Counted from the stretch's first letter, positions 1-5,006 are shown. The stretch: 5,424 bases of DNA from GCA-002712965 sp913048525 (GCA_913048525.1 CAJWWP010000077.1:1-5424), one strand, 5' to 3'. Notes: generated from the letters alone by a model not told the origin. Made by a program: numbers and translations.

Positions 1-84
1 GGCAAAACAATCAACAAAAAAGATAAGAGGTAGTATTATTCATTAATTGGGATTTAGCGACTGACTATCATAAAGGAAATTTAA

Positions 85-186
85 ATGGCTAAGGGTCAAA
101 ATGCTAAAAAAGAACAAAGAAAACCAAAAAAACGTAAGGATAAAAAGCCTTATGGTGGTAAAGACTTAGATTTAAAAAAAAGATAA
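85..186 (+). CDS. 33-residue lysine-rich basic protein
   Basis: A short ORF starting MAKGQNAKKEQRKPKKRKDK and ending in KKR. By count, 15 of 33 residues are Lys or Arg and only 4 are acidic, with no hydrophobic segment, so it should be a soluble and probably disordered cytoplasmic protein. The start is supported by an AAGGA Shine-Dalgarno at 73-77, seven bases upstream of ATG, which makes a real gene more likely than chance. Small lysine-rich proteins beginning MAKGQ or similar occur in many bacteria, and I know of no established function for them. Binding to RNA, DNA or the ribosome is a guess from charge alone. Codons are AT-rich, with many AAA lysines, unlike the more GC-rich gene at 324. 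It stands alone, 137 bases before the next gene. Confidence 0.6.
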   Translation: MAKGQNAKKEQRKPKKRKDKKPYGGKDLDLKKR

Positions 187-260
187 AGACTTTACTGTTC
201 AAAGCTGTGTGGGGCACTAGGCTCTTTCAGTAGGTGGGCGTAAAGACGAATTCCCTTCAA

Positions 261-274
261 TTTGCTTCGGCGAA
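261..274 (+). other. Small cUUCGg tetraloop hairpin
   Basis: TTTGC (261-265) pairs with GCGAA (270-274), including one G-U pair, around a TTCG loop closed by C-G, a very stable tetraloop class. It lies between the 33-residue gene and the gene at 324. No run of T follows, so a terminator role is uncertain. The rest of 187-323 shows nothing I can name. Confidence 0.3.
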
Positions 275-323
275 CTTGTTAACATACTGATAGATTTACT
301 TATCTGATTGGAGAATAGGTTAG

Positions 324-533
324 ATGAACAGGAACCGCAAACTACTACTCACTAGGCTGGTGCTGGGGCTGATGTCCTTGGCGGTGGCAATATTGGGTGG
401 AATGCACCTCCAACATCTCGTCGATGATGGTGGTGGTCGACACCTGGGAGAAACTGTAGTCCTCATCGTCCTAGCATTGGGACTGTTTGCGGGTTCGGTG
501 TGGGCCTGCCAGCGGGAACGTAAGGCGGGGTGA
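324..533 (+). CDS. Small two-helix membrane protein, unknown function
   Basis: A 69-residue protein with two hydrophobic segments, about residues 8-27 (LLLTRLVLGLMSLAVAILGG) and 43-61 (ETVVLIVLALGLFAGSVWA). They are joined by a polar loop containing HLVDDGGGRH. The basic N-terminus (NRNRK) and basic tail (CQRERKAG) would place both ends in the cytoplasm by the positive-inside rule. The start is supported by GGAG at 310-313, ten bases upstream of ATG. I do not recognise a family. Codon use is clearly more GC-rich than in the 33-residue gene upstream, which hints at different origins. A lipoprotein-like ORF follows 69 bases later on the same strand, separated by a hairpin and a C tract, so co-transcription is possible. 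Confidence 0.6.
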   Translation: MNRNRKLLLTRLVLGLMSLAVAILGGMHLQHLVDDGGGRHLGETVVLIVLALGLFAGSVWACQRERKAG

Positions 534-548
534 CAAAATCAGGCCAGC

Positions 549-575
549 GAGGATACATCAGATAATTGTATCCTC
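549..575 (+). terminator. 9-bp inverted repeat after the 324-533 gene
   Basis: GAGGATACA (549-557) pairs perfectly with TGTATCCTC (567-575) around a nine-base loop. It begins 16 bases past the stop codon at 533, where a terminator or attenuator would sit. The downstream side is TATT followed by a run of C rather than U-rich, so intrinsic termination would be weak. A palindromic operator or an mRNA-stabilising structure are alternatives. Confidence 0.35.
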
Positions 576-579
576 TATT

Positions 580-590
580 CCCCCCCCCCC
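580..590 (+). repeat. Homopolymeric tract of 11 C
   Basis: Eleven consecutive C residues end two bases before the GAGGG ribosome binding site (592-596) of the lipoprotein-like ORF. Runs of this length are prone to slipped-strand length change during replication. Here that would alter spacing in the leader rather than the reading frame. A sequencing or assembly length error is also possible at such a run. Confidence 0.8.
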
Positions 591-602
591 AGAGGGATGC
601 CC

Positions 603-770
603 ATGTTAGCTGGCACAAGACACAAGACAATACTGGCTCTGGGATTCGTGCTGCTTGCGGTGGTGATTGCTTGTAGTACTTCTGGTAATGATGCTGTACC
701 TACTGCTGTCGTTGCACCTGCCGCTGCACCTAGCTCATCCCAACCCCCTTTCATACACAGAGCAATGTAG
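603..770 (+). CDS. Short lipoprotein-like ORF, possibly a truncated remnant
   Basis: A 55-residue ORF with a classic bacterial lipoprotein signal: a basic n-region (AGTRHK), a hydrophobic core (TILALGFVLLAVVIA) and a lipobox-like LAVVIAC, with Cys24 followed by Ser-Thr-Ser. After the cysteine comes a low-complexity Ala/Pro/Ser/Thr linker (AVPTAVVAPAAAPSSSQPP), and then the ORF ends. GAGGG at 592-596, six bases before ATG, supports the start. In longer lipoproteins, for example ABC-transporter substrate-binding proteins, such a linker tethers a large folded domain. None is present here, so this is either a genuine mini-lipoprotein or the 5' stub of a truncated gene. No continuation is visible in the 46 bases before the convergent gene. 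Confidence 0.5.
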   Translation: MLAGTRHKTILALGFVLLAVVIACSTSGNDAVPTAVVAPAAAPSSSQPPFIHRAM

Positions 771-816
771 ATTTTCGGACAAGCTTATTAAGCCTGCGTA
801 ACGGACAAAAATAATG

Positions 817-1233
817 TTAGTTATTTGAGTATTTGCTAGTTCCTCGTACTTCAGCAACGATAGACATGATGTTTAGCAGGATAGTGAATAACCAGAACGG
901 GATTAGTATGTACACGCCCCATCCAATGTGGTCATCGCCACCCGATTTACCAGTTGTTAATGCCTCAAACATGTCTGGTACAACAAATAGGTAAGCAAGT
1001 GTTGGAAGAGCAAGTAAAGTGGCTCCAATCTTGCCCTTGACGAAATATGCCGCAGCGACCAGACCGCCAATCGGAAGGACGATGACGAGGAAACCTACTC
1101 CTTCAACCGCGAAAGCGATGTAGATGTGAAAGATGACAATCACTGCGTTAGCGAGTACTGCATTGCGAATGTCTGAAAGAAAATTCATTATAGCCAAGTT
1201 CACACCTCTACTTCTCGTTCTATGTGGGTTCAT
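817..1233 (-). CDS. Four-helix membrane protein, unknown family
   Basis: An integral membrane protein of up to 138 residues, with hydrophobic segments at about 26-43, 46-64, 69-86 and 104-126 and a polar loop after helix 3 (TTGKSGGDDH). I do not recognise the family and see no catalytic motif. The coordinates use the furthest upstream ATG, but that start has only a weak AGG upstream and overlaps a perfect TATAAT (1232-1237, minus strand). Two internal starts are credible. A TTG at 1197-1195 sits seven bases after AGAGG (1209-1205). An ATG at 1188-1186 (MNFLSDIRN) has poor spacing. Either removes only the basic N-terminal stretch. The gene converges on the lipoprotein-like ORF and diverges from the gene at 1495. 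Confidence 0.65.
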   Translation of the reverse strand: MNPHRTRSRGVNLAIMNFLSDIRNAVLANAVIVIFHIYIAFAVEGVGFLVIVLPIGGLVAAAYFVKGKIGATLLALPTLAYLFVVPDMFEALTTGKSGGDDHIGWGVYILIPFWLFTILLNIMSIVAEVRGTSKYSNN

Positions 1234-1340
1234 TATAATTGCCTAGTCTAGTCCAGTATTCCTGTATCGTTCCACTAAACACCTCCGCTTGAGTTTTGTA
1301 ACAAGCCGCTAGCTCAGTCATACAGAAGTAATTGCTTACT

Positions 1341-1363
1341 CGCCCCCGCCATTCGGCGGGGCG
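1341..1363 (+). other. GC-rich terminator-like hairpin H1
   Basis: CGC plus CCCCGCC (1341-1350) pairs with GGCGGGGCG (1355-1363) around the loop ATTC, giving nine base pairs with C1343 bulged. It looks like an intrinsic terminator stem but lacks a T run; GCTTGACC follows. It lies between divergent genes (817-1233 minus, 1495-1767 plus), so no coding sequence ends into it from either side. It may be the retained terminator of a lost tRNA gene, or part of the leader of the gene at 1495. Its geometry matches the hairpin at 2596-2616. Confidence 0.5.
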
Positions 1364-1494
1364 CTTGACCATTTCCTTATGATGGAGAGGTGGATGAAAG
1401 CCTGCGTCAGAGTTAGGTACAAGTTCTAGTACACTGATTTAAACGAATGACTGTTAAATTACAGGCTTTTAAAAACCCTTCAATAGGAGAAGTT

Positions 1495-1767
1495 ATGACA
1501 GCATATTGTAATGTCACCCACCCCGTGAAAGATTTTGATGCTTGGAAAACTGTGTTTGACCAATTTGAGGCTGTTCGTAAAGAAGGCGGTGAACTGAGTG
1601 CAGTTGTATTGAGGCATTCAGACGACCCAAATATGGTCACTGTACTTAGTACGTGGGACACCGTAGAGACTGCGCAGGCATTTTTTGCCTCAGTGGACTT
1701 AAAAGAGGCCATGCAGGAAGCAGGAGTCACAGCACCTCCCACATTTGTTTTCGCTAACACTGCTTAG
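1495..1767 (+). CDS. Small dimeric alpha/beta-barrel protein (ABM/cyclase-like)
   Basis: A 90-residue cytoplasmic protein resembling the short single-domain ferredoxin-like proteins annotated as antibiotic biosynthesis monooxygenase-like or 'cyclase', which usually form dimeric barrels. Family-like landmarks are the first strand followed by VKDFDAWKTVFDQFEAVRKE (one helix), then VVLRHSDDPNMVTVLSTWDT (strands and the conserved DDPN-type turn). A second helix follows, ETAQAFFASVDLKEAMQEAG, and the end is V-TAPPTFVFANT. Members vary widely in chemistry and many have no known substrate, so no reaction is assigned. I chose ATG 1495 because AGGAG at 1485-1489 lies five bases upstream. An in-frame ATG at 1447 would add 16 residues, lacks a ribosome site and would place the true one inside the gene. 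No neighbour suggests a pathway. Confidence 0.8.
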   Translation: MTAYCNVTHPVKDFDAWKTVFDQFEAVRKEGGELSAVVLRHSDDPNMVTVLSTWDTVETAQAFFASVDLKEAMQEAGVTAPPTFVFANTA

Positions 1768-1986
1768 CCAGTCTGGGCTCCGACCCAAGCCGAAGGCTAG
1801 CGAGGCGGTACTTTGGGCGAATTGGGCAGAAATTATCTGAGGGTATCTCTGCCTTTATATATTTTGCGACCAATTCACCCAAGTTGCCCAAGTCCGAGGG
1901 TCTCGACTCACGTAATGCCCATCACGCCATGCTTCGCTAAGCCTCGCAGTCGAGACGGACATAGATTCGCCTTGCCCAATCATGGC

Positions 1987-2007
1987 GGTTAGCTCAGTGG
2001 TTTAGAG
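1987..2007 (+). repeat. tRNA D-arm-like direct repeat, copy 1
   Basis: The 21 bases contain TTAGCTCAGTGGTTTAGAG, the standard bacterial tRNA D-arm with the GCTC/GAGC-type stem and GG in the loop. GGC directly upstream resembles part of an acceptor stem. No matching anticodon arm, T-arm (GGTTCGAATCC-type) or 3' acceptor strand follows, so this is a fragment rather than a tRNA gene. It matches 20 of 21 bases of the copy at 2548-2568. Confidence 0.65.
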
Positions 2008-2032
2008 TGAGCAATATTTCTGAATTCCGACT

Positions 2033-2061
2033 TTCACAAAATAATGGCCTGCGTTTATATA
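2033..2061 (+). promoter_or_regulatory. Candidate sigma70-type promoter for the 2130 gene
   Basis: TTCACA (2033-2038, five of six to TTGACA) and TATATA (2056-2061, four of six to TATAAT) are separated by 17 bases. Transcription would begin near 2068, giving a leader of about 60 bases before ATG 2130. It lies just downstream of the D-arm-like fragment. AT-rich intergenic DNA gives such matches by chance, so this is tentative. Confidence 0.3.
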
Positions 2062-2129
2062 GTCATTGTGTTTGTTAGGAGCTAGTCTCGTCTACGCCTG
2101 AATAGGTCTAAATATGGAGGAGACGACCA

Positions 2130-2534
2130 ATGTTGTTTAAATTTCTGACAGGAAAAGAAATCGGACATTTGCAGACAGGATTAATTCTCTCGCAGGTCGG
2201 TGGAATTATTATGATATTTATGGGCTTGATGGTTCTGTGGCCATCAAGGCTAATGATTTTCGATGACATTGGAGGTTTTGTCTGGGTAATTTTGGGTCTA
2301 GGCATAATCCGTGTGTTGGCACCCATTCTGGTTGGCAAAGGTTCAAAAATAGTGTTCTGGGTAGTTGTCGCCTTAAGTGTTCTGAAATTAATAGAGTCCT
2401 TCTTGGCAACTGTAGGAGACCCCAAAGAAAGCGTGTGTTGGTACTGGTATCTCATTCTGACAGGTGGTATAGAGGTCGGAGTTCTCATACATCTATTAAA
2501 TCCCAAAGCGAGGGCAGAACTGAGCAATCAGTAA
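2130..2534 (+). CDS. Four-helix membrane protein, unknown family
   Basis: A 134-residue integral membrane protein with hydrophobic segments at about 14-37, 47-67, 73-94 and 104-123, a short N-terminal cytoplasmic stretch (MLFKFLTGKE) and a polar C-terminus (NPKARAELSNQ). The aromatic cluster CWYWY (103-107) opens the last helix. No family or active-site motif is recognised. The start is secure: GGAGGAG at 2116-2122 lies seven bases before ATG, the strongest ribosome site in the window. The gene is bracketed by nearly identical tRNA D-arm-like repeats (1987-2007 and 2548-2568) and followed by a GC-rich hairpin. It therefore looks like a single-gene unit inserted between tRNA remnants. Confidence 0.75.
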   Translation: MLFKFLTGKEIGHLQTGLILSQVGGIIMIFMGLMVLWPSRLMIFDDIGGFVWVILGLGIIRVLAPILVGKGSKIVFWVVVALSVLKLIESFLATVGDPKESVCWYWYLILTGGIEVGVLIHLLNPKARAELSNQ

Positions 2535-2547
2535 TCTTAAGAAATAT

Positions 2548-2568
2548 GGTTAGTTCAGTGGTTTAGAG
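2548..2568 (+). repeat. tRNA D-arm-like direct repeat, copy 2
   Basis: Differs from the 1987-2007 copy at one base (AGTTCAG instead of AGCTCAG, which keeps a G-U pair in the D-stem). The following GCGCTGCG would suit the start of a tRNA anticodon arm, but the sequence then departs into CAGAGTGACCG and a terminator-like hairpin, with no T-arm. It is best read as a 5' tRNA fragment joined to a terminator. It begins 14 bases after the stop codon of the gene at 2130. Confidence 0.65.
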
Positions 2569-2594
2569 CGCTGCGTCAGAGTGACCGTTTATTT

Positions 2595-2616
2595 GCCCCC
2601 ATCGCAAGGTGGGGCG
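2595..2616 (+). terminator. GC-rich hairpin H2 with GCAA tetraloop
   Basis: GCCCC (2595-2599) pairs with GGGGC (2611-2615), C2600 is bulged, and ATC (2601-2603) pairs with GGT (2608-2610) through one U-G pair. The loop is GCAA, a GNRA tetraloop. It lies 61 bases past the stop of the upstream gene and could end its transcription, although only GTTATC follows instead of a U tract. It is very close to the next start codon and could also affect that gene's translation. Its geometry is identical to H1 at 1341-1363. Confidence 0.5.
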
Positions 2617-2623
2617 TTATCAT

Positions 2624-2842
2624 ATGCACATGAACCATAACCGTTTTTTTAGTCATATTGTGGTAAGGATACTGGTTACTCTTTTTGGAGCAGTGATTGG
2701 AAACTTACTGCTGGGAATGTCAGTTGATATGGCACTGAGGTTTACTGACTTTGAATTTCCGATAAATATTGTGGGTTTGGCAGGAATAGTAGGTTCATTT
2801 GTAGGTGGGGTTGTCACATGGAAATCGCTTAAACCTAAATAA
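2624..2842 (+). CDS. Small two-helix membrane protein preceding the MFS gene
   Basis: About 72 residues, starting MHMNHNRFFSH, with hydrophobic segments at roughly 13-34 (VRILVTLFGAVIGNLLLGMSV) and 47-66 (INIVGLAGIVGSFVGGVVTW), and a basic end (KSLKPK). A glycine-rich second helix is typical of tightly packed small membrane proteins. No family is recognised. The start is uncertain. ATG 2624 is 12 bases from AAGGTG, ATG 2630 is possible, and an in-frame GTG at 2609 is unlikely because it lies inside hairpin H2. The MFS gene begins 44 bases after the stop with no clear promoter or terminator between, so the two are probably co-transcribed. A small accessory subunit is conceivable but unproven. 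Confidence 0.6.
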   Translation: MHMNHNRFFSHIVVRILVTLFGAVIGNLLLGMSVDMALRFTDFEFPINIVGLAGIVGSFVGGVVTWKSLKPK

Positions 2843-2886
2843 CGTTGATCTTTAAGTTTGACGCCATTCAAAAGAGAAATTAAATA

Positions 2887-4170
2887 ATGCCACATGATTC
2901 CGGTAAAAGTCGAAACCGTACCTCAAGGCCCCTGTTTCCAACAGGAGATATATTTTATGGCTGGTGGATTGTTGGGGTAGCTGCTTTTCTGCTGACATTG
3001 ATGTCTCTTACGGTGTTTCAAGGCTTAGGAACGATTCTGGTCGCTCTTGAACGTCAATTCGGATGGAGCCGCACTGCACTATCCGGCGCGTTCTCCCTAG
3101 CAAGGGTGGAGGGAGCCATTCTGGGTCCTGTGGAAGGTTTCTTGGTGGATCGTATAGGAACTCGGAAAATGGTGTTGATAGGTTATATCCTTATGGGGCT
3201 AGGCTTTATATGGCTGGGGCAGGTGGAAACTCTCTGGGAATTCTATGCGTCATTTTTGACTATCACGCTCGGCTCAGGTCTGGGGGGGTGGCTTGCCATA
3301 ATCGCTATGGTGAATAACTGGTTCACACGGCAACGTACATTTGCCATGGCTTCTGCCATGTCTGGCATTCACTTTGGAGGTTTACTTGTTCCACTTTTAG
3401 CACTTGGAATAGAAACTTTCGAATTTCGCGGGGCTGCCACAATAATCGGGGTATTTCTCTTAATAGTTGTGGGTCCGGCGGCGAAAGTCATAAGAAACCG
3501 CCCAGAGGATATGAATTTACAGCCTGACGGTGACACAGAGAGATTGTCAGAGTCTGTCCTAACAGAAGACGAAGAGCCTGATTTTACCGCGGGACAAGCG
3601 TTAAGAACTCCGGTGTTTTGGATACTAACGATCATGCAAGTGGCCTCAAGTATTGCAATCGTCACCCTTGCATTACACTTAGTGCCAAAACTGACCGACA
3701 TGGGTATGACGTTGAGTGGAGCAGGCACTGTGGTTCTTGCCTACACCATAGTGGCCTTGCCGTCCCAGTTTCTTTCAGGTTATTTTGCAGACCGTCTTCC
3801 CAAAACTCTTATGATCGCCATATTTCTTGCTATCCAGGGAATCGCCATAACAATAATTGCGTTCGCAGACTCTGTACTCTTGGCCTACCTTTTTGCCGTA
3901 CTGTATGGAATAGGATTCGGTGGACGTAACCCATTAACCACAGCTATCCGGGGAGAATATTTCGGGCGAAAGGCCTTCGCGACGATTATGGGTCTATCCC
4001 AGTTCCCAATGAATATAGGTATGATTGGGGCACCCCTATTTGCTGGCTACATGTTTGATACTACAAATTCTTATGTAATCCCATTCTCCGTGTTCGCAAT
4101 CTTGACCTTTTTTGGCGCCTTCCTAATGCTGTTTGTCAAAAAACCTCGGAAGTTAACACAGCAACTATAA
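2887..4170 (+). CDS. MFS transporter, OFA/monocarboxylate-porter-like
   Basis: A 427-residue protein of usual length for a 12-helix major facilitator. After a polar N-terminus (1-22) come six helices, a hydrophilic acidic loop (about 202-240, containing TEDEEPD), then six more helices. The family motif A is seen as GFLVDRIGTRKMVL (84-97) after helix 2, and its second-half counterpart is GYFADRLPK (298-306). FGWSRTALSGAFSL (58-71) and NNWFTRQRTFAMASAMSG (143-160) resemble conserved stretches in OFA and monocarboxylate-porter-like carriers, as does EYFGRKAFATIMG (357-369). It should move a small, perhaps carboxylate, solute across the inner membrane by secondary transport; the substrate cannot be read from sequence. 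The ribosome site is weak (AGAGA, 2873-2877). No enzyme gene lies nearby to suggest a substrate. Confidence 0.9.
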   Translation: MPHDSGKSRNRTSRPLFPTGDIFYGWWIVGVAAFLLTLMSLTVFQGLGTILVALERQFGWSRTALSGAFSLARVEGAILGPVEGFLVDRIGTRKMVLIGYILMGLGFIWLGQVETLWEFYASFLTITLGSGLGGWLAIIAMVNNWFTRQRTFAMASAMSGIHFGGLLVPLLALGIETFEFRGAATIIGVFLLIVVGPAAKVIRNRPEDMNLQPDGDTERLSESVLTEDEEPDFTAGQALRTPVFWILTIMQVASSIAIVTLALHLVPKLTDMGMTLSGAGTVVLAYTIVALPSQFLSGYFADRLPKTLMIAIFLAIQGIAITIIAFADSVLLAYLFAVLYGIGFGGRNPLTTAIRGEYFGRKAFATIMGLSQFPMNIGMIGAPLFAGYMFDTTNSYVIPFSVFAILTFFGAFLMLFVKKPRKLTQQL

Positions 4171-4188
4171 TAATATTTTTCTATTATT
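4169..4188 (+). terminator. AT-only hairpin at the MFS stop codon
   Basis: AATAATA (4169-4175) pairs with TATTATT (4182-4188) around TTTTTC, overlapping the TAA stop. It contains only A-T pairs, so it is unstable and a weak terminator candidate. Confidence 0.2.
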
Positions 4189-4263
4189 CAGACTTTCTCT
4201 GTAAACACTTTCTTGAATACTGTTTATTAATCCTGTCTTCAGGCGGGTAATGTCTTGAGGTTT

Positions 4264-4286
4264 GGGGCGCCTGTTTTAGACGCCCC
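4264..4286. terminator. GC-rich hairpin between convergent genes
   Basis: GGGGCG (4264-4269) pairs with CGCCCC (4281-4286), with a possible inner CT/AG pair around GTTTT. It lies 93 bases past the MFS stop and 13 bases past the stop of the minus-strand gene at 4300, the place for a shared bidirectional terminator. Neither side has a T run, so this rests on position and stem strength. Confidence 0.45.
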
Positions 4287-4299
4287 TCCGAGACCAAAT

Positions 4300-4959
4300 T
4301 TAGGCTTCAGATTTTCCCGTTGACACAGATTCTGACTTCAGGTTAAAAAATCCAAACACAATAGTAACGACCATCATTCCCATAAATATGATCATTCCAA
4401 TAACCCTTGGGAAGTCTTCAATTTCTACCGTAAAGTGCATAAGCACTATTAGAACTCCCCAAAGAATTAACAATAGTGATCCTATATTGTTAATTTTCTT
4501 CTCAATAAAAAGGGCAACTCCTAAAATGATGTTACCTAGTGCCCAAAACCAAAACGTTGACGAGAGACCATTGTCAATTACCGCCATGACCCAGGCAGAT
4601 TCTACTGCGTCTTCCTCACCTCCACCGATAACTCCAAAATGAGCTCCGGTAAATCCCATGGATATCGCAGCAATACCGACAAAAATCAGACTAGCTACAG
4701 ATGCGAGTGTGCCGGCCGTTGTGGATCCGTCAGCTCTAGACCAGGCCGTAAGTGCATACCCTACAAATATTGAAACATATGCTATGCTGCCTATCATGAC
4801 GAGTATTGAAGCCAACGTTGGCTTATCAATGATATTGGCCACATTCTCTGCGGCAGTCTCTCCCTCGCCAATCACCGCACCCCACACACCTATAATGACC
4901 ACAAAGAACACAATAGGTCCGGCCATCAACATCCAGCTACTTAGAGTTTTAGAGTTCAT
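4300..4959 (-). CDS. Six-helix membrane protein, unknown family
   Basis: A 219-residue integral membrane protein with six hydrophobic segments at about 10-30, 49-72, 84-108, 134-152, 157-176 and 184-206. A short polar N-terminus precedes helix 1, and a Ser/Lys-rich tail (SESVSTGKSEA) follows helix 6. Acidic loops lie between helices 1 and 2 (GEGETAAEN) and between 3 and 4 (GGGEEDAVES). The second is preceded by GFTGAHFGVIGGG, the most distinctive stretch for a homology search. No catalytic motif, transporter signature or cofactor site is recognised. The start is supported by GGAG (4968-4965, minus strand), five bases before ATG. A bulged hairpin sits just upstream. It converges on the MFS gene and appears to be transcribed alone. 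Confidence 0.75.
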   Translation of the reverse strand: MNSKTLSSWMLMAGPIVFFVVIIGVWGAVIGEGETAAENVANIIDKPTLASILVMIGSIAYVSIFVGYALTAWSRADGSTTAGTLASVASLIFVGIAAISMGFTGAHFGVIGGGEEDAVESAWVMAVIDNGLSSTFWFWALGNIILGVALFIEKKINNIGSLLLILWGVLIVLMHFTVEIEDFPRVIGMIIFMGMMVVTIVFGFFNLKSESVSTGKSEA

Positions 4960-4977
4960 AATATCTCCAATTTATTC

Positions 4978-5006
4978 GAAACCCAGATAGACTAAACTGG
5001 GATTTC
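4978..5006 (-). promoter_or_regulatory. Bulged 9-bp hairpin upstream of the 4959 gene
   Basis: GAAACCCAG (4978-4986) pairs with CTGGGATTTC (4997-5006) with A5002 bulged and a ten-base loop. On the minus strand it ends ten bases before the ribosome site at 4968-4965. It could be a 5'-leader structure or an operator. Farther upstream, ATTTTAAAAT (5036-5045) is a perfect AT palindrome that includes a TAAAAT -10-like hexamer, but no good -35 box is found. Confidence 0.3.

Larger units (their letters stand above)
1768..2129. other. 362-base non-coding region rich in inverted repeats
   Basis: No supported gene lies here on either strand. Two strong stems are visible. In stem A, 1812-1825 pairs with 1870-1883 (one mismatch and one G-U in 14 positions) and encloses a smaller GCAGA/TCTGC stem (1826-1830 with 1848-1852). 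In stem B, GTCC 1892-1895 and GTCTCGACT 1900-1908 pair with AGTCGAGACGGAC 1948-1960, leaving GAGG bulged. GCGAGGC (1800-1806) can also pair with GCCTCGC (1941-1947), a possible long-range closing stem. CCCAAG occurs three times (1784, 1878, 1887). The region could be a structured RNA, a leader, or the remains of a small inverted-repeat element; I cannot assign it to a known class. The last part holds a tRNA D-arm-like repeat and a candidate promoter, listed separately. Confidence 0.55.

Noticed and set aside
187..323. A minus-strand open frame of about 28 codons ending near 195
   Set aside because: It has no start codon or ribosome site and no recognisable protein similarity.
797..807. The 11-mer CGTAACGGACA, shared with the recombinase remnant at 5141-5151, as a possible att core
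   Set aside because: Several 11-base matches are expected by chance in 5.4 kb, flanking sequence does not match, and the second copy is coding sequence.
1447..1494. An upstream ATG extending the ABM-like protein by 16 residues
   Set aside because: It has no ribosome site, the extension is not family-like, and AGGAG at 1485-1489 is correctly placed for ATG 1495.
1413..1760. A minus-strand ORF of 115 codons opposite the 1495-1767 gene
   Set aside because: It overlaps almost entirely a plus-strand gene with family resemblance and a ribosome site; its own translation is Ser/Thr/Ala-rich with no recognisable fold.
1981..2060. An intact tRNA gene starting near 1984
   Set aside because: The D-arm is good, but no anticodon stem, T-arm or 3' acceptor strand complementary to the 5' end can be found in the next 80 bases.
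2108..2527. A minus-strand ORF of 139 codons opposite the 2130-2534 gene
   Set aside because: It is an antisense shadow of the plus-strand gene, which has clear membrane segments and the strongest ribosome site in the window.
2545..2625. An intact tRNA gene starting near 2546
   Set aside because: After the D-arm the sequence lacks a T-arm and runs into a GC-rich hairpin, so it is a fragment at most.
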